From Nocardioides sp. YR527 (GTDB lineage: Bacteria; Actinomycetota; Actinomycetes; Propionibacteriales; Nocardioidaceae): a stretch of DNA of 64,000 bases. The position numbers and the translations under genes were made by a program. Of this stretch, positions 35,016-43,405 are shown piece by piece; position 1 is the stretch's first letter, and each line of letters opens with the position of its first letter. The stretch spans positions 434,001-498,000 of the forward strand of contig NZ_FNFN01000004.1 of assembly GCF_900101045.1 (NCBI RefSeq), read 5' to 3'. Under the pieces are notes generated by a model that was given only the letters and a program-made list of their open reading frames with translations, searched no databases and was not told where the DNA came from.

Positions 35016-35531
35016 TCAGATCTCCATCCGGAGAAGCGCACCGGGCCAGGGCTCGGGCTGCCCGGTGTCGACCGTGAAGTGCTTCTCGAGGACGAACCCG
35101 AATCCTTCGTACGTCCGGATGAGCGCCTGGTCGTCGCCGGCATAGCAGTCGAGTCTCATCTGCGTCGCACGCCGCTGCCGTGCTATCTCGACGGCGTCCT
35201 CGACCAGCATCCGGCCGATGCCGGAACCGCTTCGGGCTCGGTCCGTGACGAGCAGCTGCAGGTAGAGCTCGGGGACCGGTGCGGGATCGACGTACGGCAG
35301 AGGCTGGTCGGCCAGGACGCAGACTCCGACGACCTGCCCGTCCTCTTCGGCTATGCGGGCGGTGCGCTCGGAGAGCATCGTCCGGATCTGCTCGACCCTG
35401 GCCTCGATGGCGGAGAACGGAACCTCGCCCCACTGCCCGGTGCGGCCCTGCGAGGCGAGCCAGGCGACGGCGGCGTCGAGAAGGTCCAGGGCGTCTGGGA
35501 GGTCGCTGACCGACCCGGGTCTGACGTGCAT
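35016..35531 (-). CDS. GNAT N-acetyltransferase
   Basis: A 171-residue acetyltransferase. The acetyl-CoA loop is RSGSGIGRMLV (motif A, ~107-117) with the preceding beta-strand ELYLQLLVTD. The start MHVRPGSVSDL fits the family; a longer frame to 35624 is unsupported. Substrate unknown. It is upstream of the PucR-type regulator by 54 bases on the same strand but probably not functionally linked. Confidence 0.82.
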   Translation of the reverse strand: MHVRPGSVSDLPDALDLLDAAVAWLASQGRTGQWGEVPFSAIEARVEQIRTMLSERTARIAEEDGQVVGVCVLADQPLPYVDPAPVPELYLQLLVTDRARSGSGIGRMLVEDAVEIARQRRATQMRLDCYAGDDQALIRTYEGFGFVLEKHFTVDTGQPEPWPGALLRMEI

Positions 35532-35698
35532 GGACGCAACGTTGGCAGGGCTGGGTACGCCTGTCGAACACTTTCCGCAGCGGGGTCGCGCTCGAGGTCC
35601 GTGAGCGTCACGCACGACCGTCACCGGATCCGCCGTGCCTCCGCGTCGCGGCGAGTGCGCGAGGGTGGGGGCACGGCGGAGGTGGCACCGTGTGAGCC

Positions 35699-36136
35699 TC
35701 AGGCCTCGGCCCGGGCCTTCCCACCGATGGCGTGGTCGATGCTGGCGCGGCCCGGGCCGGCCACGGCCAGCGCGATCGCGATGGCGGAGACGACCGCGAC
35801 CAGCTCCCAGCCGCCCTGGTCGACGAACACGCCGGCCCCGCGGTGGGCGAACCAGAACGCGCCGATCATGTCGACGATGACCAGGGCGGCGGCCACCGGC
35901 GTCAGCAGACCCAGCACGAGCAGCACGCCGCCGGCGAGCTCCACGAGTGCGGCGAAGGTCGCGGCCGCCTGAGCGACCGGGACACCCATCGCCTCGAAGG
36001 ACTGCGCGGTCCCGTCGAGCGTGTAGGTGGCGAACTTCTGCCAGCCGTGGGCGATGAGCACGGTCCCGACGAGGAGCCGGGCGGCGAGCAGACCCAGGTC
36101 AGTGGCGGGAGCGGGGAGCGATCGTCCGAGTTTCAT
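35699..36136 (-). CDS. DoxX-family membrane protein (MhqP-like)
   Basis: A 145-residue four-helix membrane protein with the family start LLAARLLVGTVLIAHGWQK and a G-x-x-x-x-x-G-L-L-T-P turn. It is the last of four genes on the minus strand (NADP oxidoreductase, VOC, hydrolase, DoxX). That set and the divergent MarR match the Bacillus MhqR-controlled quinone-resistance genes, where MhqP is a DoxX protein. This operon role is an inference. Confidence 0.85.
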   Translation of the reverse strand: MKLGRSLPAPATDLGLLAARLLVGTVLIAHGWQKFATYTLDGTAQSFEAMGVPVAQAAATFAALVELAGGVLLVLGLLTPVAAALVIVDMIGAFWFAHRGAGVFVDQGGWELVAVVSAIAIALAVAGPGRASIDHAIGGKARAEA

Positions 36137-36166
36137 ATGTTCCTTCTCTTGGTGTGCAGGGGGTGT

Positions 36167-36793
36167 TCAGCTGGGGCGTACGCGGGCGGCGACCCAGGAG
36201 GCGAGCTCGTCGAGCGCGGCCGCGGTGATGTCGTGCCCGCCGGGGTCCCGGTGCGCCACCGTCGGGGCACCCGACTCCTCGACCAGGTAGCGCCAGGTTC
36301 GTTCCAGCAGCTCGCGCGGGATGACCTGGTCGGCCTCGCCCTGGGCGACCATGACCGGCAGGTCCACCAGGCGATCGGCCTCGACCGGGACACCGGCGTC
36401 GAAGGGAAGCGTGCCGTACAGGATGGCGGCGCCGGCGAAGCGTCCAGGCTCCTGAAGGGCGAGCCCGCCGGCGAACGCGGCGCCGCCGCTGAACCCGACG
36501 AGGACGACCGGACGACCCTGCGGCGCGACGCTGTCGAGCCACTCCCGGAACCAGCCCATGGTCGCCGTCAGGGATTCGGCGACGGGGCGGCCGATCCCGC
36601 GGTTGGCGAACCAGGCGTACCCGCCGCCTTCGGCGATCGGGGCTCGCACGGCCACATAGGCCGGGCCGGCGGGAAGACGCTGGGCGAGCTCGATGATCTC
36701 GTGCTCGTGCGACCCGCGGCCGTGGAGCAGGACCACCAGGGGAGCGCCGGGGTCGGTGCTGCCGTGGTTCGCGGTGTGCACCGGGGTGCTCAT
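36167..36793 (-). CDS. Alpha/beta hydrolase (phospholipase/carboxylesterase, MhqD/YpfH type)
   Basis: A 208-residue hydrolase. LLHGRGSHEHE forms the oxyanion turn, GFSGGA holds the nucleophile serine, and D (GEADQVIP) and H (PGGHDIT) complete the triad. The start ATG overlaps the VOC stop by four bases. MhqD-type esterases are induced by quinones in Bacillus, consistent with its neighbours. Confidence 0.88.
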   Translation of the reverse strand: MSTPVHTANHGSTDPGAPLVVLLHGRGSHEHEIIELAQRLPAGPAYVAVRAPIAEGGGYAWFANRGIGRPVAESLTATMGWFREWLDSVAPQGRPVVLVGFSGGAAFAGGLALQEPGRFAGAAILYGTLPFDAGVPVEADRLVDLPVMVAQGEADQVIPRELLERTWRYLVEESGAPTVAHRDPGGHDITAAALDELASWVAARVRPS

Positions 36794-37299
36794 CGCTCCT
36801 CCGGCCGGTTCAGCTCGGCGGCCGTACGGACCCCGCTCCAGCGGGCGACGTCCTTGGCCAGGTCGAGCCGGTCGACGGGAGCGGCGTTCTCGAAGTCGCC
36901 CCAGTCGGCTCGCGGCAGCATCCACATCACCTCGAACTCGTTGCCGTCGGGGTCGGAGCCGTAGACGCTCTTGGTGGCGCCGTGGCTGGACTCGCCGGTG
37001 AAGGCCTCGAGCTCGGCCAGCGTCATCCGGGCCTGCTCGAGCTCGTCGATCGTGTCGACCTGCCAGGCGAGGTGGTAGAGGCCGAGGGACCCGCGCGGCC
37101 GCGGCGGCTGCGGCCCGACCCCGAACAGGCCGAGGTCGTGGTGGTTGCCGGACAGGGGCAGCCGCATGAAGGCGGCGTTGGCACGCGGCTCGCGCGCCAT
37201 GACCGTCATGCCGAAGGCTGCCTCGTAGAACGCGATGCTGCGTTCGAGGTCGGAGACGAACAGGACGGCGTGGTTGAGACGTACCGGGCTGACGGTCAT
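36790..37299 (-). CDS. VOC/glyoxalase-fold dioxygenase-like protein
   Basis: A 169-residue single-chain VOC protein with two beta-alpha-beta-beta-beta modules. Probable metal ligands are H in LNHAVLFVSDLE, H in LYHLAWQVD and E in DPDGNEFEV. These match extradiol-dioxygenase or glyoxalase sites. Counterpart of MhqO/MhqE-type dioxygenases. Coupled to the downstream hydrolase by ATGA. Confidence 0.87.
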   Translation of the reverse strand: MTVSPVRLNHAVLFVSDLERSIAFYEAAFGMTVMAREPRANAAFMRLPLSGNHHDLGLFGVGPQPPRPRGSLGLYHLAWQVDTIDELEQARMTLAELEAFTGESSHGATKSVYGSDPDGNEFEVMWMLPRADWGDFENAAPVDRLDLAKDVARWSGVRTAAELNRPEER

Positions 37300-37325
37300 C
37301 GTGGGACTCCTCCTGGGACGCGCGA

Positions 37326-37901
37326 TCAGGCGACGACGCCGAAGCCGCCGGTCCAGGAGACCTGCTCGGCCGCGGCCAGGGAGATCTGCAGGAAGCCGAG
37401 CGCCTCGAGCTCGCGAGCCCGCTTGAGCGCGCCGGCGTCGATGGGCCGCAGGCCGGCGGAGGTGACGACCTCGGCCAGGGTCGCCTTGGCGTCGGCGTCG
37501 TCGCCGGCGATCTGGACGGCGGTGGTCAGGTCACCGACCGTGCCGGTGGCCAGGGTCGAGGCGAAGGTGGTGTTGAAGGCCTTCAGAACGCGCGAGTCCG
37601 GCAGCGCCGCGGCGATCTCCGCGGTGGCAGAGCTGTCGGCGGGGACGGTGAGGGAGTCGAAGGTCTCGAAGTTCACCGGGTTGGTGATGTCGACGACGAT
37701 CTTGCCGGCGAGGTCGGCGCCGCGCTGCGAGACGAGCTCGCTCAGCGCGGGGTAGGGGACGGCGAGCACGACGACGTCGCCGGTTGCGGAGGTGGCGGCG
37801 TCTGCCTTGCCGAGCAGCTGGACCGAGTGCCCGCCGCGGCCGGCGAGCGCCGCGATGGCCTGGCCCATGTTGCCGGTGCCGATGATCGAGATGTCTGTCA
37901 T
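37326..37901 (-). CDS. NADP(H)-binding oxidoreductase (F420-dependent NADP reductase family)
   Basis: A 191-residue protein with the Rossmann start IIGTGNMGQAIAAL, the VVVLAVPYPAL strand and KIVVDITNP motif of the Fno/NPD superfamily. Several members lack F420 and reduce quinones or act as generic NADP oxidoreductases. First gene of the four-gene set, divergent from MarR with three repeated motifs between them. Confidence 0.87.
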   Translation of the reverse strand: MTDISIIGTGNMGQAIAALAGRGGHSVQLLGKADAATSATGDVVVLAVPYPALSELVSQRGADLAGKIVVDITNPVNFETFDSLTVPADSSATAEIAAALPDSRVLKAFNTTFASTLATGTVGDLTTAVQIAGDDADAKATLAEVVTSAGLRPIDAGALKRARELEALGFLQISLAAAEQVSWTGGFGVVA

Positions 37902-37925
37902 GTCGGATTCTCCTCGGATGAAAGG

Positions 37926-37940
37926 TTGTTGCTACAACAA
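37926..37940. promoter_or_regulatory. Inverted repeat, candidate MarR operator
   Basis: TTGTTG-CTA-CAACAA, six-base perfect arms, close to the NADP oxidoreductase start (37901) where a bound repressor would block that promoter. Confidence 0.5.
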
Positions 37941-37954
37941 AACTCTCACGAAAA

Positions 37955-37989
37955 GGTTGTAGCGTCAAGTTTTTGGTTGTAGTGACAAG
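37955..37989 (+). repeat. Two direct repeats GGTTGTAGNGNCAAG, candidate MarR sites
   Basis: GGTTGTAGCGTCAAG (37955-37969) and GGTTGTAGTGACAAG (37975-37989), 20 bases apart (two helical turns), overlapping the probable -35 of marR (TTGTAG, 37977-37982). Confidence 0.5.
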
Positions 37990-38004
37990 CAGCCGAGCTA
38001 AAAT
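37977..38004 (+). promoter_or_regulatory. Probable marR promoter, leaderless
   Basis: TTGTAG, 16-base spacer, TAAAAT (37999-38004). Transcription would begin at about 38011, the GTG start itself, so the mRNA is probably leaderless; no ribosome site is visible. Confidence 0.5.
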
Positions 38005-38010
38005 GGGCAC

Positions 38011-38502
38011 GTGGACGATGTCTGGTTGGATGAGGACGAGATGGCGGCCTGGCTGCGCCTGATCGCCATCGTGGAGCTGCTGCCGGGGGTGCTCGACACC
38101 CAGCTGCGCCGTGATGCCGGCCTGAGCCACTTCGAATACTTCGTCCTGGCCATGCTGTCCGAGGCGGATGACCGCACGCTGCGGATGACCGCTCTGGCCC
38201 ACCGCACCAACTCGACCCTGGCGCGGCTGTCCCACGTGGTGCGGCGCCTCGAGGAGCGGGGGCTGGTGGAGCGGTTCCCGTGCCCGGAGGACGCGCGGGC
38301 GACGAACGCGCGGCTCACCGGCGCCGGCTGGGACGCGGTCGTCGCGGCCGCGCCCGGCCATGTCGCGAACGTACGCGGCAACGTGATCGACGGGCTGACC
38401 GCGGAGCAGGTCCGGCAGCTGAGGCAGGTCGGGGACGCCCTGCTCGCCCGTCTCGACCCGAAGGGAAAGATGACCGCGCTGTATCGCCCGGAGGATTCCT
38501 AG
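38011..38502 (+). CDS. MarR-family transcriptional regulator
   Basis: A 163-residue winged-helix repressor with GTG start. The wHTH spans ~40-115 (MTALAHRTNSTLARLSHVV recognition region, then RRLEERGLVERF). The start is supported by the -10 element six bases upstream (leaderless). It is divergent from the NADP oxidoreductase-VOC-hydrolase-DoxX operon and probably represses it until a quinone or electrophile binds. It ends four bases into the convergent tetR. Confidence 0.88.
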   Translation: MDDVWLDEDEMAAWLRLIAIVELLPGVLDTQLRRDAGLSHFEYFVLAMLSEADDRTLRMTALAHRTNSTLARLSHVVRRLEERGLVERFPCPEDARATNARLTGAGWDAVVAAAPGHVANVRGNVIDGLTAEQVRQLRQVGDALLARLDPKGKMTALYRPEDS

Positions 38503-39095
38503 GGCGTCTGGCCCAGGTAGCCGGCGGTGAGCGCCACCATCTCCTCCAGCACGGCCTCGCGCGGGTAGGGCGGTCGGTCGAGCACCCAGCGCAGCGCGAT
38601 GTTCTCCATCGCCACCACCAGCACCCATGCGGTGAGCTGTGGGTCGGGGCGGGTCCTCGCGACCGATCCGGCGTGCAGATAGGCGGCCGTGAGGTCGCGT
38701 ACGCGGGTGACCAGGGCCGCGTGGCGATCTCGGTTGCGGGAGGCGGGGAGCTCTTCGATCAGGACGCGCAGCAGGGTCGGATCCTGCTCCAGTCCCGCGA
38801 GCAGTGCGTCGGCGACCGACCGGATCGCCGGTATGCCGGTGCTGGTCGCCTGCAGCGCCAGCGCCGAGGCGGTGCGCTCGGAGACGTCGTCCCAGTAGCG
38901 GCTGATCACGATGTCGAGGATCGAGGCCTTGTCGGAGAAGTACTGGTAGAGCGAACCGGGGCTGATGCCGGCGGCGGCCGCGACGCGGTTGGTCGAGAAC
39001 GTCTCGTAGCCGTCCTCGACCAGCACCTGGCGCCCGGCTTCCAGGATGCGCTCGACAGTCGCCTTCGAACGGGCCTGGGTGGGTGTCTTGCGCAT
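38499..39095 (-). CDS. TetR-family transcriptional regulator
   Basis: A 198-residue repressor. The N-terminal HTH (~12-58) has FSTNRVAAAAGISPGSLYQYF. The C-terminal ligand domain is of the TetR_C type with a R-x-L-I-E-E-L start. Divergent from the DUF2236 gene; a perfect inverted repeat between them is the likely operator. Confidence 0.88.
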   Translation of the reverse strand: MRKTPTQARSKATVERILEAGRQVLVEDGYETFSTNRVAAAAGISPGSLYQYFSDKASILDIVISRYWDDVSERTASALALQATSTGIPAIRSVADALLAGLEQDPTLLRVLIEELPASRNRDRHAALVTRVRDLTAAYLHAGSVARTRPDPQLTAWVLVVAMENIALRWVLDRPPYPREAVLEEMVALTAGYLGQTP

Positions 39096-39126
39096 GCCTC
39101 TACGTTAGGCAGAACGCGAATTGAAA

Positions 39127-39142
39127 GCGAGCTCCTGCTCGC
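39127..39142. promoter_or_regulatory. Perfect inverted repeat, candidate TetR operator
   Basis: GCGAGC-TCCT-GCTCGC in the 61-bp divergent region between tetR and the DUF2236 gene; a repressor here would cover both promoters. Confidence 0.5.
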
Positions 39143-39156
39143 ATCACGCTGGAGGT

Positions 39157-40422
39157 GTGACCACTCTCGCGCAGGGCACCCAACCCACCGGATTCCCGAC
39201 ACGTTTTCGCGAAGGCGAGGCGCGCGGGCGCCGTCTCGGCCGGCCGTTGCGCCTCCTGGGCCGCATCGACGAGGTCGACGAGGACCTGATGGAGCGGATC
39301 GGGCGGGCGTTCGGCGAGCGGGACGAGCCCGGAGCGCGGCTGGCGGAGGCGATCCGGATGCGAGCCGGGACGACGGGCAAGGTCACGATGACCCAGCTGC
39401 GTACGGCCCTGGAGCACGGTGTCGCGGGGGTCAAGGATCCGCCTCCGGCGCTCGCCGACTTCTTCGCCCAGGTCGAGGCCACGCCTGGCTGGGTCGACTG
39501 GGACCTCGTCGACGAGGGCGGCCGCGTGTTCGCGCGACTCGGCCAGAACGCGGCCGACGTCCTCCTGCAGCTCTCGCTCATCAGCGGCTACCGGTTCGGC
39601 GGCCCGCCGGACCTGCTCGTAGCCACCGGCGGCCTGACCGGCAGCACCACCCGGAGGCGCCTGGGGGAGACCCAGCACTGGGCGGTGAGCCTGCGTACGC
39701 CTGGCGGGCTGCGGCCGCCGGGGCCGGGATCGGGCTCGAGCTCGGGGGAGGCGTGGCGGCTCACCGTCCACGTACGAGCCATGCATGCACTGGTCAACGC
39801 CGGGTTCGAGCAGAGGTGGGACACCGGCCGGTGGGGCCTGCCGATCAACCAGGCCGACCAGGCGGCCACGCTGGGCCTGTTCGACGGCGTACTCATCATC
39901 GGGTGCCGGGCGCTGGGAGTTCCGGTCTCCAGGCGGGACGCCCGGGCGCTGATGCATCTGTGGAAGTACGTCGGCTGGCTGATGGGCGTCGAGGAGGACT
40001 TCCTCGTCGACGACGAGTGGGAGCGGCACCGGATCAACTATCACGTGCTGCTCTCGCAGGCGGAGATCTCCGAGGCCGGTCCGCAGCTGGCGCAGGCGGC
40101 GGTCGAGGTCCAGCGCGATCGCAGCTATCCGGGCTGGCCGGGTCCCTTGCAGCGGGTGCGCGGCTGGTACGAGACCGAGCGGCTCCTCTCGATGCTGACC
40201 GTCTTCCTCGGGGTCACCTCGATGCGCGAGCTCGGTCTTCCGACGAGACCCCCGTGGGCGCACGCCTACCTGCTGCCGCTGAACGTGGTCAGGTATCGGG
40301 TCCTCGGCCGGACCGCGAAGGGCCGAGCCCGCCTGGAGAGACGAGGTGCCCGCAACGCCGACTCGCTGCTGGCCAGCTACTTCGGCCGTGAGCGCGCGGC
40401 GGTCGGCAATCTGCCGGAGTGA
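39157..40422 (+). CDS. DUF2236 / MpaB-type oxygenase-like protein
   Basis: A 421-residue protein of the DUF2236 family, which includes latex-clearing proteins and MpaB-type haem oxygenases. It has the domain's conserved helical pattern, with histidines at RLTVHVRAMHALV and the W-K-Y-V-G-W-L-M-G stretch after DARALMHLW. Haem ligation is possible but not shown. GTG at 39157 is chosen as start since an earlier TTG (39121) would cover the TetR palindrome. Divergent from tetR. Confidence 0.82.
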   Translation: MTTLAQGTQPTGFPTRFREGEARGRRLGRPLRLLGRIDEVDEDLMERIGRAFGERDEPGARLAEAIRMRAGTTGKVTMTQLRTALEHGVAGVKDPPPALADFFAQVEATPGWVDWDLVDEGGRVFARLGQNAADVLLQLSLISGYRFGGPPDLLVATGGLTGSTTRRRLGETQHWAVSLRTPGGLRPPGPGSGSSSGEAWRLTVHVRAMHALVNAGFEQRWDTGRWGLPINQADQAATLGLFDGVLIIGCRALGVPVSRRDARALMHLWKYVGWLMGVEEDFLVDDEWERHRINYHVLLSQAEISEAGPQLAQAAVEVQRDRSYPGWPGPLQRVRGWYETERLLSMLTVFLGVTSMRELGLPTRPPWAHAYLLPLNVVRYRVLGRTAKGRARLERRGARNADSLLASYFGRERAAVGNLPE

Positions 40423-40425
40423 GCG

Positions 40426-41007
40426 TCAGTGGCGGGTGGCACCGGGCGGGGTGAGGGCGGCCTGGAGGGTGCCGTCGATGAGGGTCGCCGCGTCGGCCGC
40501 CTTGATCTCGCCCCGATAGACGGCGCCGGAGGCCGCGTGGAGGACGCTCTGGAGCAGGGTCAGCTGCCACCCGAGCGGCTGGTCGTCGCGGAAGCTGCCG
40601 TCGCCGCGACCGCGTTCCATGAGCGGCTTCCAGCGGTCGATCAGCCCGAGGTGGACCGCCTGGAACTGCTCGTGGGGCATGCTCTGCTCGGCCGCGACGA
40701 TCAGCGCGCCGTACTGCTGGGTGAGGCGCCACGACGCCTCGAGCAGCCGGCTGAGGGCGGCACGTGGGTCGCCGTCGAGATCGACCGCTCCGAGCGCCTC
40801 GTCGGACTGCTGGATCGCGCGTTCGGCGACCTGGGTCACGAGGATGGCCCGGGACTCGAAGTGGCCGTAGAGCGTGACCCGGCCGACGCCGGCCGCCTTG
40901 GCGATGTCGGCGACGCTGACGTCGGGATCGCGGGCGAGGCAGGCGGTGGCCGCGTCCATGATCGACTCGATGTTCTTACGTGCGTCGGCGCGCTTGAGGG
41001 TCGTCAC
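40426..41007 (-). CDS. TetR-family transcriptional regulator
   Basis: A 193-residue repressor with GTG start (GGGAGG eight bases upstream). The HTH is VSVADIAKAAGVGRVTLYGHF. It is the last gene of an MFS-membrane protein-GNAT-TetR set on the minus strand. Its own promoter region carries an 18-bp motif (41030-41047) that also occurs twice before the MFS gene, so it probably represses both. Confidence 0.88.
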   Translation of the reverse strand: MTTLKRADARKNIESIMDAATACLARDPDVSVADIAKAAGVGRVTLYGHFESRAILVTQVAERAIQQSDEALGAVDLDGDPRAALSRLLEASWRLTQQYGALIVAAEQSMPHEQFQAVHLGLIDRWKPLMERGRGDGSFRDDQPLGWQLTLLQSVLHAASGAVYRGEIKAADAATLIDGTLQAALTPPGATRH

Positions 41008-41029
41008 GGCCTGAACCTCCCACGAGATG

Positions 41030-41047
41030 TTGAACATCATTGTACAG
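41030..41047. promoter_or_regulatory. TetR operator copy 3 (own promoter)
   Basis: TTGAACATCATTGTACAG, matching TNGAACA-N4-TGTAC as in the two copies at 43379 and 43406. It overlaps a TACAAT -10 element read on the minus strand. Confidence 0.6.
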
Positions 41048-41504
41048 GTTGGGCGGCCCTGCTCCACGCACACATCACCTTCGCCCGGACGGCGGCGCCG
41101 AGGCGTCGGTAGAACCGGATCGCGGCGTCGTTGTCGGGTTGTACGCCCCAGGTGATCGTCAGGCCGCCGGAGCGTCTGGCGAGCTCGGTCATGAGCAGCC
41201 GGCCGACGCCGGCGTCGCGATGGCCTGGGCGGACGTAGAGGTCGTCGAGCGCGACGATGTCGCTGCCCGACCACAGGTGCAGGCGGCGTACGGAGGAGAC
41301 GTAGCCGACCGGCTGCCGGTCGATCTCGGCGAGCAGGACGGTGATGTCGGGGCGCCCGAGGTGGCCGGCCCACTGCTCGGCGGTCACGGTGACCGAGTCG
41401 GACTGGGCCTGGTGGGCCGCGATCTCCTTGACGAGCCTCAGCACGGTCTCGGCGTCGTCCGGGGTGGCCTCGCGTACGACGAGGTCGGGGCGGGTGGATG
41501 TCAT
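41037..41504 (-). CDS. GNAT N-acetyltransferase
   Basis: A 155-residue acetyltransferase with the acetyl-CoA loop GHRDAGVGRLLM and the preceding strand LDDLYVRP. C-terminal N-x-x-A-x-x-F-Y-R-R-L is typical. Overlaps the membrane protein gene by four bases (ATGA). Substrate unknown. Confidence 0.86.
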   Translation of the reverse strand: MTSTRPDLVVREATPDDAETVLRLVKEIAAHQAQSDSVTVTAEQWAGHLGRPDITVLLAEIDRQPVGYVSSVRRLHLWSGSDIVALDDLYVRPGHRDAGVGRLLMTELARRSGGLTITWGVQPDNDAAIRFYRRLGAAVRAKVMCAWSRAAQPVQ

Positions 41505-41950
41505 GCCGGCTCCTGGTCGGTGGAGGTATGGGGGTGGTGTGCGTGGGCGTGGCTGCCGCAGTACTCGCCGGGGCGCGCGAGCATCGCGGCGAGCATGAGG
41601 AGCAGCATGAGTACGTGGCCGAGCAGCATCAGGCCGTCGGCGTCGATGGCCCCGAGCCAGAGGAACGGGAAGAGGACCACGAAGCCTGCGTACATCGCGG
41701 CCGACATCTCCACGACCGGCCTCCAGGCGTGGCCGCGCAAGCGCATCCAGGCGGCCATCGGGATCACCATCGTGGTGGCCATGACCAGCGACTCGACGTC
41801 GGTGCGATGGACCCAGGCGTCCGCCGGCTGGTTGCCGGTGGCGAGCATCCAGAGCGGGTAGAGCACCATCATCCCGACGACCATCGCGACGATCATCTGG
41901 AGGTAGTGGAGCGCGAAGGTGAGCCTGGGCGATCTCGGAGTCTTCGTCAT
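41501..41950 (-). CDS. Small membrane protein with His-rich tail
   Basis: A 149-residue protein with four hydrophobic helices and a C-terminal histidine cluster (HAHAHHPHT) that could bind metal. Methionine-rich membrane segments (MIVAMVVGMMVLYP). Overlaps the MFS stop by four bases. No named family; probably a partner of the MFS exporter. Confidence 0.78.
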   Translation of the reverse strand: MTKTPRSPRLTFALHYLQMIVAMVVGMMVLYPLWMLATGNQPADAWVHRTDVESLVMATTMVIPMAAWMRLRGHAWRPVVEMSAAMYAGFVVLFPFLWLGAIDADGLMLLGHVLMLLLMLAAMLARPGEYCGSHAHAHHPHTSTDQEPA

Positions 41951-43356
41951 GACGCGGTCTCCTGGTGGGTCGTGGTGGGGGTCGGTCCGGGGATCAGTGC
42001 CCCGGCGAGGACGGCGGCGAGCGCGGCGATGACGGCCGCGACCAGATAGGCCCTCTCGAAGCCGTCGGTGGTGCCTTCGACGAGGCTGGCGGCGGCGACG
42101 CCGGACATCACCGCGGCGCCGAGCGAGGCGCCGAGCTCGTGGAAGGTGCTCAGGATCCCGGAGGCCACGCCTGCGAGCTGCGGCTCGACCTGGCTCAGCG
42201 CCGTCGCGGCCGCGACCACGAAGAGGACGCCGAGGCCGGCGGAGCCGACGCTGACCGCGACCACGGTGGACGCCGTGCTCATGCTGATCGCGGGTACGAC
42301 GAGCCCGGCCGCGGCGACGAGGAGCCCGACGACGCCGAGGGTGCGAGCGCCGACGCGGCCGATGAGGCGGCCGGCCAGCTGCGCACCCACCATGGTCGCG
42401 GCGGCGACGGGCAGGAACAGCAGCCCGGTCGTGAGCGGCCCGTGCCCGGCGGCGCTCTGCAGGTAGAACGTGCCGAGGAAGAAGACCGCCACCATCAGCC
42501 CGGTCGCGACGAACAGCACGAACGTGCCGGACAGGACCGGTCGCCGCGTGAGCAGCGCCGGGTCGATGAGGGGATGAGGCGTACGTCGCAACCAGCCGGC
42601 CAGGACGGCGTACCCGAGGAGCCCGGCGAGGACGAGCACGACGGTGCGGCTCGAGGCCCAGCCCTCGTCGCCGGCCTCGATGAAGCCGAGGATCAGCAGC
42701 CCGGTGGAGGCGGTGACGATCAGAGCGCCGACGAGGTCGAGACGTACGTCGCCTCCCCAGGCGGGCAGCGGCGGGAGCAGACGGGCCAGGAGGACTGCCA
42801 CGACGACGCCGACGGGCACGTTGATCAGGAACACCCACTCCCAACCCGGCCCGGCGGTCAGGGCACCGCCCAGAAGCACGCCGATCGCCGCCCCTCCGGC
42901 GCCCAGCGCCGACCAGATCCCGAGCGCGCGGTTGCGCTCCTCGCCGTCGAAGAGCCGGACCACGATCGAGAGGGCAGCGGGGGAGAGCATCGCCGCCCCG
43001 ACCCCCTGTGCGACCCGCCCGCCGATCGCCAGCTCCGCGCTGGTGGCGAGGCCGGTGGCCAGCGAGGCCGCGGTGAACGTCGCGAGCCCGGCGAGCACCA
43101 CGGGCTTCGGGCCGAACAGGTCGGCAGCCCGGCCGCCGAGCAGCATCAACCCACCGAACGCGAGCGTGTACGCACTCACCACCCAGGTCAGCGCATCGCG
43201 CCCCAGGCCGAGGCCGGCGCCCATGTGCGGCAGCGCGATCGCCACCACGGTGACGTCGAGGATCAGCATGAACTGCGCCAGGCCCAGCAGCCCGAGCAGC
43301 CGCCATCGGCGCGGACCGGCGGACTGGTCGACGGTTTCGTTGCTTTCTGAAGTCAT
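41947..43356 (-). CDS. MFS drug exporter (DHA2/EmrB-QacA type, 14 TM)
   Basis: A 469-residue proton-antiporter. The family motifs are LDVTVVAIALPHM (helix 1), GGRAADLFGPKPV (motif A) and GRVAQGVGAAMLSPAALS (motif C/B region). GAGGAGGAG precedes the start. First gene of a four-gene operon ending with tetR; two 18-bp operators lie 23 and 50 bases upstream. Confidence 0.92.
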   Translation of the reverse strand: MTSESNETVDQSAGPRRWRLLGLLGLAQFMLILDVTVVAIALPHMGAGLGLGRDALTWVVSAYTLAFGGLMLLGGRAADLFGPKPVVLAGLATFTAASLATGLATSAELAIGGRVAQGVGAAMLSPAALSIVVRLFDGEERNRALGIWSALGAGGAAIGVLLGGALTAGPGWEWVFLINVPVGVVVAVLLARLLPPLPAWGGDVRLDLVGALIVTASTGLLILGFIEAGDEGWASSRTVVLVLAGLLGYAVLAGWLRRTPHPLIDPALLTRRPVLSGTFVLFVATGLMVAVFFLGTFYLQSAAGHGPLTTGLLFLPVAAATMVGAQLAGRLIGRVGARTLGVVGLLVAAAGLVVPAISMSTASTVVAVSVGSAGLGVLFVVAAATALSQVEPQLAGVASGILSTFHELGASLGAAVMSGVAAASLVEGTTDGFERAYLVAAVIAALAAVLAGALIPGPTPTTTHQETAS

Positions 43357-43378
43357 GGCGCTCCTCCTCGAGCACAAG

Positions 43379-43396
43379 TCGAACACTGATGTACGA
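43379..43396. promoter_or_regulatory. TetR operator copy 1 (MFS promoter)
   Basis: TCGAACACTGATGTACGA, near-palindromic TCGAACA-N4-TGTACGA, 23 bases before the MFS start. Confidence 0.6.
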
Positions 43397-43405
43397 GATG
43401 CTAAC

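Noticed and set aside
37926..37989. Short CRISPR-like array
   Set aside because: Only two direct repeats of 15 bases with a 5-base gap, next to a promoter; operator repeats fit better.
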